A stretch of DNA of 64,000 nucleotides from Opitutaceae bacterium (GTDB lineage: Bacteria > Verrucomicrobiota > Verrucomicrobiia > Opitutales > Opitutaceae). The translations under genes were made by a program, and so were the position numbers. The DNA lies in NCBI GenBank assembly GCA_041395105.1, contig JAWLBB010000001.1, positions 1,656,294 through 1,720,293 on the forward strand, written 5' to 3'. Of this stretch, positions 17,592 to 25,706 are shown in pieces; the stretch's first letter is position 1, and each line of letters opens with the position of its first letter. Under the pieces are notes generated by a model. It was given only the letters and a program-made list of their open reading frames with translations, was not told where the DNA came from and ran no database searches.

Positions 17592-19079
17592 TCAGCAGAC
17601 CTGGTAGTAGGGGGAGAGAAGGAGGGTGATGACGGTCTGCCGGATGCGGATGGCTTTTTCCTTCGAGTTCCGGGCGTTGGCCAGATGCTGCGTCAATCGG
17701 CTGATGGTGTGGTCGTCGGGCTTGAGGGCGAGAAAGGCGTCGACGAGGCGGTCCACGATGAGGCCGGGCTTTTCGGACATCAGTTCGGTAAAGGCGTTGT
17801 CGGGCACTCTGAAGGTCGCCTTGCCTTCGGCCTCGGCCGCTTCAAGGGCGCGGCGTTCGTCGGCATTGAGGCGCCGGGGATCAAACTCGGCGAAGGCGCC
17901 GAGAACCGCCTGGCGACGGGCTGCCAGGGTGGAGGCATTGATCCAGCGTTGTCCGCCGACCCACCCCCTTACGTTGGGCGGATTGAAAAAGGGCTGCCCC
18001 ATCTGTCGCATGGGGATTTCCGCAAGGCGAGGAAGGGGGGATGGGTCCAGCTTCAGATCCTGCCGCAAGCCGACAGTGAACTGAACGGGGCTCTTGATCA
18101 AGTTGCCCCGGTAAGCGGGGTGATAGAAGAGGCGGCTGCGGAAGAAACGCAGGAGGAGCCGGCCGCAGTCGAAATCATCGCGGAACCACGCCTCTCCGAG
18201 GGCCTCCGGATACGCTTCGGAAAGCGGTTCATCGGAGAGGTAGAACCGGCAGAGCTCGTTCGGGAGAAACCGACGGGCGGCCGGCTGCTGGAAGACCAGG
18301 TCGATGACGTCGTCGCCGCTCCATCGTCCAGGCTGTCCGAAGACGGTTTTGGTCCCGCCGTCATGTTGCCGGGCCACGATCACGGAGCGCCCCTGCACAT
18401 TCCGGTATCCGGTGAAGGCCCGGGCCGCCTCCTTGATGTCGTCCTCGGTGTAGTGACCTTCACCGAGGGTGAACAGTTCAAAGAGTTCCCGGGCGAAGTT
18501 TTCGTTGGGTTTGCCTTTCGCGCTTTGTTGAAGATCCAGGTACTGAATCATGGCCGGAGACCGGCTGACCGCTTTGGTCAGTGCGATGTAGGAGCCGAAA
18601 CCCGACACCCGCAGAAGCTGCTGATGCTGGAAGAGCAGCACCGGGTTTTTCACCTTGGAGGCGGCCACCACGAAGACGTTCTGAAGGAACAGGACGTACT
18701 TCTCGACGGCCGATCGGTCCGGATCCGTCGCCAGTCCATACCAATTGATCGCGTAATTGTTGTAGGCATCCCGGGCCGTTTCCCGGAGTTCCTTTTTCCG
18801 TTGTCTCTGCTCAACCGGACTCAGGTCTTTTCCCGGTCGGGTCCTCGGGTCGGCTTCCAGGTTCGCCAGCGTCTCGGGAACGGGCATGGGCGCCGGACTT
18901 CCGAAAATCATTGGTATTGCCCCGTCCGCGCCGGCGGCAAAGACGGCCTCAACCCGCTCGGGAGGGGCGGAGAATCCCGTTCGCAGAAGAAGGTGACGCG
19001 CGTCTGCACGGGTCCACTCAGTCTCGGGAAGAGGTTGCCAGGCCTCGTCGGGCGCCGGAACGGGTGGAGTCGGGCTCAT
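17592..19079 (-). CDS. DUF1800 domain-containing protein
   Basis: 495 residues from ATG 19079 (a TTG lies directly before it). The DUF1800 hallmarks are visible: LLLRTGFSAPPERVEAVFAAG at the N-terminus, VEKYVLFLQNVFVVAASKVKNPVLLFQHQQLLR, the block NENFARELFELFTLGEGHYTEDDIKEAARAFTGY, and RGWVGGQRWINASTLAARR near the C-terminus. No signal peptide is obvious. The gene directly precedes DUF1501 with a 2-nt gap, so the two products probably act together at or outside the inner membrane. The family role is unknown. The 5' end faces a divergent orphan across about 175 bp. Confidence 0.92.
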   Translation of the reverse strand: MSPTPPVPAPDEAWQPLPETEWTRADARHLLLRTGFSAPPERVEAVFAAGADGAIPMIFGSPAPMPVPETLANLEADPRTRPGKDLSPVEQRQRKKELRETARDAYNNYAINWYGLATDPDRSAVEKYVLFLQNVFVVAASKVKNPVLLFQHQQLLRVSGFGSYIALTKAVSRSPAMIQYLDLQQSAKGKPNENFARELFELFTLGEGHYTEDDIKEAARAFTGYRNVQGRSVIVARQHDGGTKTVFGQPGRWSGDDVIDLVFQQPAARRFLPNELCRFYLSDEPLSEAYPEALGEAWFRDDFDCGRLLLRFFRSRLFYHPAYRGNLIKSPVQFTVGLRQDLKLDPSPLPRLAEIPMRQMGQPFFNPPNVRGWVGGQRWINASTLAARRQAVLGAFAEFDPRRLNADERRALEAAEAEGKATFRVPDNAFTELMSEKPGLIVDRLVDAFLALKPDDHTISRLTQHLANARNSKEKAIRIRQTVITLLLSPYYQVC

Positions 19080-19254
19080 CAAGTCAGACGGGTTCGGTTA
19101 TAGCCTGAAGACGTTTGTTTCGGATAAAGGTTACCGGCAACCTGGAATCGGCTGAAAACACCTTTCCCTGATTGCGGGAGTTATTCCTCCCTTGTCCATC
19201 CGAGGGAATGCCGTCAGAATCGTCCTTCCGAAATACGCGGACTCGAGGTGTATT

Positions 19255-19947
19255 ATGAAGATACTGAACAAAAACAGTCTGATCGAGACCGTCGATCGAT
19301 TCAACGAGGCGGTCTTTTGGGATAGGGATTGGGTCAGTGAAGCCGGCGCCATCCAGGAGTGGACCGGAGATCGGCTTTCGGACGGACGAGGTTATGCCGG
19401 GGGCCTCGCCATGACGGAGGCGGATTGGTCGAGAACCTTTCGGTTGTTCACCGGCGAAGTGCTGACCACAAGGGCGGGCCGGGCCCACGTCATCGCCGAA
19501 GAAGGGACCCGGATGCTGGCGTTGATCGAGAACGTGACGGGAGTGTCCTCGCAGGCGCGGGAGGTTTCCGAGAAGAATCTGGCCTCGCGTATCTTCGAAT
19601 CGGAGGGATCGAAGGCGGACGCGGACGGGGATTTCTGTTGCGGAACGTGTTCGGTGGCGCTGTGGCGGGCCCTCGCGGCAGGCGTCTATCGGGGCCATGC
19701 GAGCGCTCTCGAGCGCGGTTTGAAAACTCTGTCTCGCCATCGGCTGCCTGGCGGGGGATGGAAGCGCTACCCGTTCTACTACACGGTGTCCTGCCTGGTC
19801 GAATCGGCCTCGCTTCCCGCCGTGAGGGAACTCCGGTTTCACCGGGAGACCATCCAACGGAGAATCGGCCTTCTCAAGAAGAAGAGCGACCGCTTCGCCA
19901 ATCGACGCCGGGAACTCCTCACTCGGGCCCTCGACCTGGCGGACTGA
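19255..19947 (+). CDS. Conserved-looking hypothetical protein, 230 aa, with a CCxxC motif
   Basis: The product has no family I can name. ATG 19255 is preceded by GAGGTG (19244-19249), a convincing ribosome site in a region where most genes lack one. Visible features: acidic N-terminal half, then DFCCGTCSVALWRALAAGVY with three clustered Cys, LSRHRLPGGGWKRYPFYYTVSCLVE, and a basic C-terminal tail (RRIGLLKKKSDRFANRR). The CCxxC ... GGGWxxYPFYYT layout suggests an alpha/alpha-toroid-like fragment as in prenyltransferase-type folds; this is a guess. Divergent from DUF1800 and convergent with alr. Confidence 0.65.
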   Translation: MKILNKNSLIETVDRFNEAVFWDRDWVSEAGAIQEWTGDRLSDGRGYAGGLAMTEADWSRTFRLFTGEVLTTRAGRAHVIAEEGTRMLALIENVTGVSSQAREVSEKNLASRIFESEGSKADADGDFCCGTCSVALWRALAAGVYRGHASALERGLKTLSRHRLPGGGWKRYPFYYTVSCLVESASLPAVRELRFHRETIQRRIGLLKKKSDRFANRRRELLTRALDLAD

Positions 19948-19950
19948 TGT

Positions 19951-19963
19951 GGTGTCAGGCACC
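19951..19963. repeat. GGTGTCAGGCACC imperfect palindrome
   Basis: GGTG-TCAGG-CACC lies just downstream of the orphan gene. Short palindromes of this wording recur around REP-like elements in many genomes. Only one copy was noticed here, so its status is uncertain. The 19948-20221 gap otherwise holds the 20174-20196 palindrome and no supportable gene. Confidence 0.3.
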
Positions 19964-20173
19964 GGGAGGTTCCTTTCCGGGCCGCTCATTGCGGTGTCTT
20001 GCCTTGGGTGCGCCTTCGATACCCCCTGCCGGGATTGGTCTTGGAGGGGTGTCGACCCGTCTCCGCCCCGCCCCGCCGAGGCATTCAAGCCTCCGCCCCC
20101 GGCGGGATGCCCCCGGCCAGCCACCGCGCCAAGAAACCCGAAAAAGCAGATAACAGCCTTCAGGCGGGACGCC

Positions 20174-20196
20174 TTTGTAACATAATACGTTACAAA
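20174..20196. promoter_or_regulatory. TTTGTAAC-N7-GTTACAAA inverted repeat
   Basis: Perfect 8-bp arms (20174-20181 and 20189-20196) flank ataatac, an AT-rich island in a GC-rich gap between convergent genes. The shape is that of an operator for a dimeric regulator. It could also act as a weak bidirectional hairpin; there is no T-run. Confidence 0.4.
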
Positions 20197-20221
20197 CCCC
20201 TCCGCACCCACGGGGTCACGG

Positions 20222-21370
20222 TCAGACGGCGAGGTTGGTCTTGTAGACCCGTGGAACGCGTTTGGTGACTGAGGTCAGGGTTTCCCATGGGATGGTTTCC
20301 GCCCATCGACTGAACGCGCCGACGGTGATCTCGGCATCGCCCTGGCGGCCGACGATGGTTGCCTGGTCACCGACTTCGACGGCATCAAGATCGCTGATAT
20401 CCACGATGGTCTGGTCCATGGTGACCCGTCCCAGGATGGGGCAGGGGCGACCGTGGATAAGGACGTGCCCCCGGTTGCTGCAGGCGCGCGGTATGCCGTC
20501 TCCGTAGCCGGCGGTCAGGATGGCGAGGCGGGTTTCGCGTTCGACGACCCGGGTCCGTCCGTAGCTGATACCGGTTCCTATCGGCACGGTCTTGACCAAC
20601 CCGACCCGGGCATGGAAGGAAAAGACCGGGTCGGTCCGGACTGTGCTGAGAATGGAATTCTCATAGGGGAGGATGCCGAATTGGAGCAGGCCGACCCGGA
20701 CGGCGTTGAAGGGACCGTCTTCCGAGAACGTTTCCAGTCCCGCGCTGTTGTCGGCGTGGATCAGAAGGTCGGATCCCTCGGGGATGGGGAGTTGCTCGAG
20801 GACATCGAGGAAAAGCCTCCGCTGTGCTTCGGTGAATGCCGGGTCGGAGTCCGCACAGGAAAAGTGGGTGAAGATCCCGGCCAGTTTCAGAGCGGGGGCG
20901 TGATTGATGGCATCCAGGATTTCCCCGGCCTGATCATGCCAGACCCCGGTTCGACCCATGCCGGTGTCGATCTTCAGGTGAACGGAAAGGATGCGATGGG
21001 CGCGGTCGGCCAGATTCTGGAAACGCCGGACTTCATCGAGCGAAGAGACGGTGGGGATGGCATCAAACTCGAGCAGGTAGGGGTCTTCGTCCGGGAGGAC
21101 GGGGCCGAGGATGAGAATCGGCCAGCCGGGGCCCAACTCCCGGACGGCGGCTGCTTCGCTGACATTGGCCACGGCGAAGATATCTGCTCCGCTGTGCATA
21201 AGGCGGGCGACGGCCTGGTAGATGCCGTGTCCGTAGGCATCGGCTTTGACCACGGCGACAAATCGGATCCATTCGGGCAGGGCGCGTCGGATCGACTTTA
21301 TGTTCCGTTCGAGGGCGGCGAGGTCGATTTCGGCCCAGCAGCGCAGGGGGAGGGAAGGGTTACGGCTCAT
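20222..21370 (-). CDS. alr: Alanine racemase
   Basis: 382 residues from ATG 21370. This start overlaps the tsaB stop as ATGA, which makes it far more likely than the ATG at 21430 inside tsaB. It interconverts L- and D-alanine for peptidoglycan. The PLP lysine is K42 in VAVVKADAYGHG, and the TIM-barrel features include HLKIDTGMGRTG and HADNSAGL. The catalytic Tyr lies in GISYGRTRVV, and the C-terminal GRVTMDQTIVDISD is canonical. Translational coupling to tsaB is expected. Confidence 0.96.
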   Translation of the reverse strand: MSRNPSLPLRCWAEIDLAALERNIKSIRRALPEWIRFVAVVKADAYGHGIYQAVARLMHSGADIFAVANVSEAAAVRELGPGWPILILGPVLPDEDPYLLEFDAIPTVSSLDEVRRFQNLADRAHRILSVHLKIDTGMGRTGVWHDQAGEILDAINHAPALKLAGIFTHFSCADSDPAFTEAQRRLFLDVLEQLPIPEGSDLLIHADNSAGLETFSEDGPFNAVRVGLLQFGILPYENSILSTVRTDPVFSFHARVGLVKTVPIGTGISYGRTRVVERETRLAILTAGYGDGIPRACSNRGHVLIHGRPCPILGRVTMDQTIVDISDLDAVEVGDQATIVGRQGDAEITVGAFSRWAETIPWETLTSVTKRVPRVYKTNLAV

Positions 21371-22113
21371 CGGCGGGCGTGCTCCGGCGACGGGGTGGGT
21401 CCGAGCTCCCGGTTGACCGGTGGCGTCCATTTCTGATAGGATGGGGATTCCGGCTGATAGGCATCGGGTAGGGCAACCGGCCGGAGGATCTGTCTTCGGA
21501 CTTCCGTTGATTCGAGCAGGCGGGGTTCGTAGGCGCAGTTGGTCCAGGATTCCGGGCGCGGATTCCAGATTGGGAAACCCTCGGGCAGGAGGACGGGCGG
21601 TGAAATCCCACCGACTTGCTCCTGCGGAATCCTTCGGATTTCCGAAGCGGGCGTGGCTGGATGCGGTGAGGTGAGGCAGAACCAGCTCTGACGACGGGCA
21701 TCAATCGCGACGGTGAGTGGGCCGTCGGCGCAGTGCCGCCGCAATCCAGCGGTTGCGAGTGCGAGGCTGGAATAGGTCATGAGGGTGGCTGCCGGGAGAA
21801 ATCCCGAGGCCATCCAGGTTCGAAGTGCCATGGCGACTGTCCGGATCCCCAGAATGGATCCGGGGCCCTCGCAGAAGGCGACCGTGCGGATCGATTGGAT
21901 CGGGACCGGGCGGGATCTGAGCAATCGCTCGACGCAGGTGAAGAGGGCGATCCCCGACTCGCGGATTTCCTCCTCCCATGACCAGCCTCCGCCGTTCACC
22001 CCGAGACCTGCGAAGGTGGTCGGGGATGCGGTATCGACGATCAGGATGGGGAATTGGGTTTCCGTTTCGATGGCGGGTATCAAAGACCACCCGGACTGCG
22101 GAAACAAGCACAC
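21367..22113 (-). CDS. tsaB: tRNA threonylcarbamoyladenosine biosynthesis protein TsaB
   Basis: About 248 residues with a GTG start at 22113. A TTG start closer to ILIVDTAS is also possible because the first 20 residues have no family match. ILIVDTASPTTFAGLGV is the ASKHA phosphate loop, and VAFCEGPGSILGIRTVAMALRTW is the TsaB 'GPGSFTGLR' motif in slightly divergent form. TsaB scaffolds TsaD and TsaE in making t6A37 of ANN-decoding tRNAs. It overlaps alr by 4 nt (ATGA). Divergent from trigger factor over a 231-bp gap. Confidence 0.88.
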   Translation of the reverse strand: MCLFPQSGWSLIPAIETETQFPILIVDTASPTTFAGLGVNGGGWSWEEEIRESGIALFTCVERLLRSRPVPIQSIRTVAFCEGPGSILGIRTVAMALRTWMASGFLPAATLMTYSSLALATAGLRRHCADGPLTVAIDARRQSWFCLTSPHPATPASEIRRIPQEQVGGISPPVLLPEGFPIWNPRPESWTNCAYEPRLLESTEVRRQILRPVALPDAYQPESPSYQKWTPPVNRELGPTPSPEHARR

Positions 22114-22241
22114 AGCCGGGGCGAGGGAATTGAAATGACAGGGGAATTGCCCCGGAGTCCGACAGCTTGCTGCTTCTCAGCATCTTGCTTCCTTCTTGAA
22201 ACTCCGTGGGCAGAGTCTTTTCCCGGAGGGGCTGCCCGGGT

Positions 22242-22259
22242 GAATACGGTCGCGTATTC
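22242..22259. other. 7-bp-stem tetraloop hairpin upstream of tig
   Basis: GAATACG-GTCG-CGTATTC at 22242-22259 is a perfect stem-loop in the leader between tsaB and tig, about 85 nt before the tig start. It may shape the tig mRNA leader; no terminator T-run follows. Confidence 0.35.
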
Positions 22260-22344
22260 GGCATTGACCGGGGGATCGGGGCATCCCTATCGTCGACGGT
22301 TTGACAAAATCGAATCCCTCGGGAACCAGTCCACCCAAGAAGAC

Positions 22345-23652
22345 GTGAAGACCGACCTAAAAGACATCAGCGATACGCGCAAAACCCTCGTGGTCACCCT
22401 GGGTGCCGACGAGATCAGCCAGGAACACCAGGCGATCGGCGCAGAATTTGCCAAGCAGGCCCGAGTGCCGGGTTTTCGCCCGGGAAAGGCTCCGATCAAC
22501 CTGATTCTGAAGCGTTTTGAGAAACAGATCGCCGAGGAGCTTCGCGGAAAGATCATGTCGCGGGCTTACCGGGACGGTCTCAAGGAGTCGAAGGCGGAGG
22601 TTCTCCAGCTGGTCGACGTTTCCGAGTTGACCCTCGAGACGGGCAAGGATGCGGAGATCTCCTTCACCATCGATATCCGCCCGGCCTTCGAGCTTCCGAC
22701 CTACAAGGGATTGGCCGCCAAAGTGCCCTCGACCGAGGTCAAGGATGAAGAGATCGATCAGATGATCGAGCATATCCGTCGCGATCGGGCTGACTTCCAG
22801 CCGGTGGACCGCGCCAGCCAGGACGGGGATTATGTGAAGTTCAGTCTCGAAGGCGCGGTGGACGGCACGCCGATCATTGAAATGGCGCCGGATCGGCCGA
22901 TCTTCGGCAAGATGCCCCAGACCTGGGAGGAGGTGGGTAGCGGCGACAGCCTGATTCCCGGTCTGGCCAAGCAGCTCGGCGGACTGGCCAAGGGCGACAA
23001 GAAGGAGGTTGAGATTGATTTTCCCGGGGACTTCACCCTGGAGGCGCTCCGGGGAAAGAAGGCGGTTTATCAGATCGAGGCCCTTGAGGTTCGGGAGCGT
23101 GAGCTACCCGCCCTGGACGAGGCATTCTTCAAGTCGCAGCAGGTGGAATCGCTCGAGGATCTGAAGGCCCGGATCAGCGAAAGCCTGAAGATGCGCAAGG
23201 AGTCCCAGAACCGTTCGGAAATCCGGAGGCAGGTGAGCGAAGCACTGGCGGCGAACGTGGAGTTCGGCATTCCCGAGAGCCTGATTGAAGCGGAAACCCA
23301 GAACATCCTCAGGCAGGTCGTGGAGCAGAACGTCCAGCGTGGGGTTCCCCAGGAGGAGTTGGAAAAGAACAAGGACGATCTCTTTGCGAATTCGCGCAAG
23401 GCCGCCATCGGCCGGGCCAAATTGCAGCTGATCCTCGCCCGGGTCGCCGAGGCCGAGAATATCAAGGCCGAGGAGCGCGACCTCCAGCAGGTCATCATGC
23501 AGGAAGCGATGCGTTCCAAGATGAAGCCGGAGAAATACGCCAAGGAACTCTCTCGCGACCGTGGGCGGATCGACTCGATCCAGCAGGCGGTCGTTTTTGA
23601 CAAGACACTTGATTTCCTCGTTGATCAGGCTACGGTGACGACCGAAAGCTGA
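22345..23652 (+). CDS. tig: Trigger factor (ribosome-associated chaperone / PPIase)
   Basis: 435 residues from GTG 22345 (VKTDLKDISDTRKTLVVTL), chosen because it gives the family's usual N-terminus and length. The longer open frame upstream to 22054 has no family character. The ribosome-binding signature is FRPGKAPINLILKRF (GFRxGKxP class) near residues 43-60. The FKBP-like PPIase domain lies around 150-240, and a helical arm domain follows (QNRSEIRRQVSEALAANVEFGIPESL). It folds nascent chains at the exit tunnel. It is followed 15 nt later by clpP and then clpX, the classic tig-clpP-clpX order. Confidence 0.95.
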   Translation: MKTDLKDISDTRKTLVVTLGADEISQEHQAIGAEFAKQARVPGFRPGKAPINLILKRFEKQIAEELRGKIMSRAYRDGLKESKAEVLQLVDVSELTLETGKDAEISFTIDIRPAFELPTYKGLAAKVPSTEVKDEEIDQMIEHIRRDRADFQPVDRASQDGDYVKFSLEGAVDGTPIIEMAPDRPIFGKMPQTWEEVGSGDSLIPGLAKQLGGLAKGDKKEVEIDFPGDFTLEALRGKKAVYQIEALEVRERELPALDEAFFKSQQVESLEDLKARISESLKMRKESQNRSEIRRQVSEALAANVEFGIPESLIEAETQNILRQVVEQNVQRGVPQEELEKNKDDLFANSRKAAIGRAKLQLILARVAEAENIKAEERDLQQVIMQEAMRSKMKPEKYAKELSRDRGRIDSIQQAVVFDKTLDFLVDQATVTTES

Positions 23653-23667
23653 CCAATTTTACCTATC

Positions 23668-24291
23668 GTGAGTTATTACGTACCAGTCGTTATCGAGAAC
23701 ACCGGCCGTGGCGAGCGCAGCATGGACATCTACAGCCGGCTGCTCAAGGATCGTATTGTCTTCATCGGTACGCCGATTGACGACGGGGTGGCCAATGTGA
23801 TCATCGCCCAGTTCCTTTTCCTCCAGATGGAGGATCCGAAGAAGGACATCCACCTCTACATCAACTCGCCCGGCGGCGTGGTCACCGGAGGGATGGCGAT
23901 CTATGACACCATGCGTTTCCTGTCCTGCGACGTGGTCACCTATTGCATCGGTCAGGCGGCGAGCATGGCGACGGTGCTTCTGGCCGCGGGGACCAAGGGC
24001 AAGCGGTTTTCGCTGCCCAACAGCCGGGTGATGATCCATCAGCCGTCGGGTGGTGCCAGTGGGCAGACGGTCGATATTTCGATCCAGGCCAAGGAAATCA
24101 TCCGCTGGCGGCGGACCCTCAATGAGGTCCTGGCCAAGCATTCCGGAAAATCGGTCGAGCGCGTTGAGAAGGATTCCGATCGCGACTACTACATGACTGG
24201 AGCCGAGGCCAAGGAATACGGTCTGGTCGATCAGGTGATCGAGGCCAAGGAGGAGGTTGCCCAGATCATCAAATCGAAGGACGCCGCCTGA
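23668..24291 (+). CDS. clpP: ATP-dependent Clp protease proteolytic subunit
   Basis: 207 residues, GTG start at 23668. It forms the double-heptamer serine protease that degrades substrates unfolded by ClpX. The catalytic triad is visible: S99 in GQAASMAT, H124 in VMIHQPSGGASGQ and D173 in SDRDYY. The N-terminus MSYYVPVVIENTGRGERSMDIYSRLL is typical. Located 15 nt after tig and 17 nt before clpX, so the three are one operon. Confidence 0.97.
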   Translation: MSYYVPVVIENTGRGERSMDIYSRLLKDRIVFIGTPIDDGVANVIIAQFLFLQMEDPKKDIHLYINSPGGVVTGGMAIYDTMRFLSCDVVTYCIGQAASMATVLLAAGTKGKRFSLPNSRVMIHQPSGGASGQTVDISIQAKEIIRWRRTLNEVLAKHSGKSVERVEKDSDRDYYMTGAEAKEYGLVDQVIEAKEEVAQIIKSKDAA

Positions 24292-24308
24292 ACGGCGGTA
24301 GCTGATTC

Positions 24309-25595
24309 ATGGCTAAATCGGCGCGCATGACTCTTTGCTCGTTCTGCGGCAAATCGCAGTCCGAGGTGAAGAAGATGATCGCGGGTCCCGGGGTCTATAT
24401 CTGCGACTCCTGCGTCACCGTCTGCAAGACGATCATCGACCGGGAGCTGAAGGCGCCCGCCGTGGAGGCCAGGCCGGCCTTTCAATTGCTCAAGCCGATC
24501 GAAATCAAGAAGACGCTCGACGATTTCGTCATCGGCCAGGACCACGCCAAGAAGGTGCTCTCGGTTGCGGTCTACAATCACTACAAGCGCCTTCTTTTCG
24601 ACGACAATTACGGGGGCCGTGATTCCTCGGAATTGTCCCCGGAGTTTTCCGAGGTGGAGATCGAGAAGAGCAATATCCTCCTGGCGGGCCCGACCGGATC
24701 GGGGAAGACCCTGCTGGCCCGCAGTCTGGCCCGCGTTCTGGACGTCCCATTCGCCATTTCCGACGCGACCACCCTGACCGAGGCCGGATATGTCGGCGAG
24801 GATGTGGAGAACATCGTCCTTCGTCTCCTTCAGGCGGCCAATTACGATGTGAAGAAGGCCGAATGCGGAATCATCTACATCGACGAGATCGACAAGATCG
24901 GCCGGAAGACCGAAAACGTTTCGATCACCCGCGATGTCTCCGGCGAGGGTGTGCAACAGGCCCTGCTGAAGATTCTTGAGGGGACCGTCTGCAATGTTCC
25001 GCCCCAGGGCGGGAGGAAGCATCCGAATCAGGAATACATCCAGGTCAACACCCACAATATCCTTTTCATCTGCGGCGGGGCCTTCGTGGGCATGGACGAA
25101 ATCGTCCACCGCCGCAACGGGGGCCGCTCGCTCGGATACGGAGCCGGCGCCCGGACCGAGAAACTGAGCGCGGAGGAGATCATGCGGGATCTGGCGCCGG
25201 AGGACCTGATCAAGTTCGGGATGATCCCGGAATTCATCGGCCGCCTTCCGGTCATCTCGGTGCTGGATTCGCTTTCCGTCGGGGATCTGGAGAAAATCCT
25301 CCTCCGGACAAAGAATGCGATGGTCAAGCAGTACTCCAAGCTCTTCGCCATGGACGGGGTCAAACTGCGCCTGACCAAGGATGCCATCATCGGCATCGCC
25401 AAGAAGGCGATCGAGTTGAAGACGGGAGCCCGGGCGCTCCGGTCGATCATGGAAAACCTCATGCTCGAGGTCATGTACGAGTTGCCTCACCGTGACGATA
25501 TCGTCGAGGTGGTCATCGATCAGGGGGTGGTCGAGGGGCGCAAGAAGCCGGTTCTGAAGAAGGCCCGTCGGACGATCCGCAAGAACGCGGCCTGA
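24309..25595 (+). CDS. clpX: ATP-dependent Clp protease ATP-binding subunit ClpX
   Basis: 428 residues. The N-terminal C4 zinc-binding domain is CSFCGKSQSEVKKM ... CDSC. The AAA+ core has Walker A GPTGSGKT, Walker B IIYIDEIDKIG and the pore loop GYVGEDVEN, plus the ClpP-docking loop IGF-type sequence (IGRLPVISVLDSLS region). The sensor-2 helix GARALRSIMENLMLEVMYELP is canonical. It unfolds tagged proteins and feeds ClpP. Ends a tight tig-clpP-clpX operon. The C-terminal tail is short and basic. Confidence 0.97.
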   Translation: MAKSARMTLCSFCGKSQSEVKKMIAGPGVYICDSCVTVCKTIIDRELKAPAVEARPAFQLLKPIEIKKTLDDFVIGQDHAKKVLSVAVYNHYKRLLFDDNYGGRDSSELSPEFSEVEIEKSNILLAGPTGSGKTLLARSLARVLDVPFAISDATTLTEAGYVGEDVENIVLRLLQAANYDVKKAECGIIYIDEIDKIGRKTENVSITRDVSGEGVQQALLKILEGTVCNVPPQGGRKHPNQEYIQVNTHNILFICGGAFVGMDEIVHRRNGGRSLGYGAGARTEKLSAEEIMRDLAPEDLIKFGMIPEFIGRLPVISVLDSLSVGDLEKILLRTKNAMVKQYSKLFAMDGVKLRLTKDAIIGIAKKAIELKTGARALRSIMENLMLEVMYELPHRDDIVEVVIDQGVVEGRKKPVLKKARRTIRKNAA

Positions 25596-25706
25596 GCCCA
25601 TTTGGGTGTGCGGTACGGAATCCGACGTTTTCGGCTATTCCGAACTCCGGCAAGGGGCTTGCTGGATTGACTTCGGCCGAGACGCTGCTGCGGACTGGCT
25701 GGGTCC

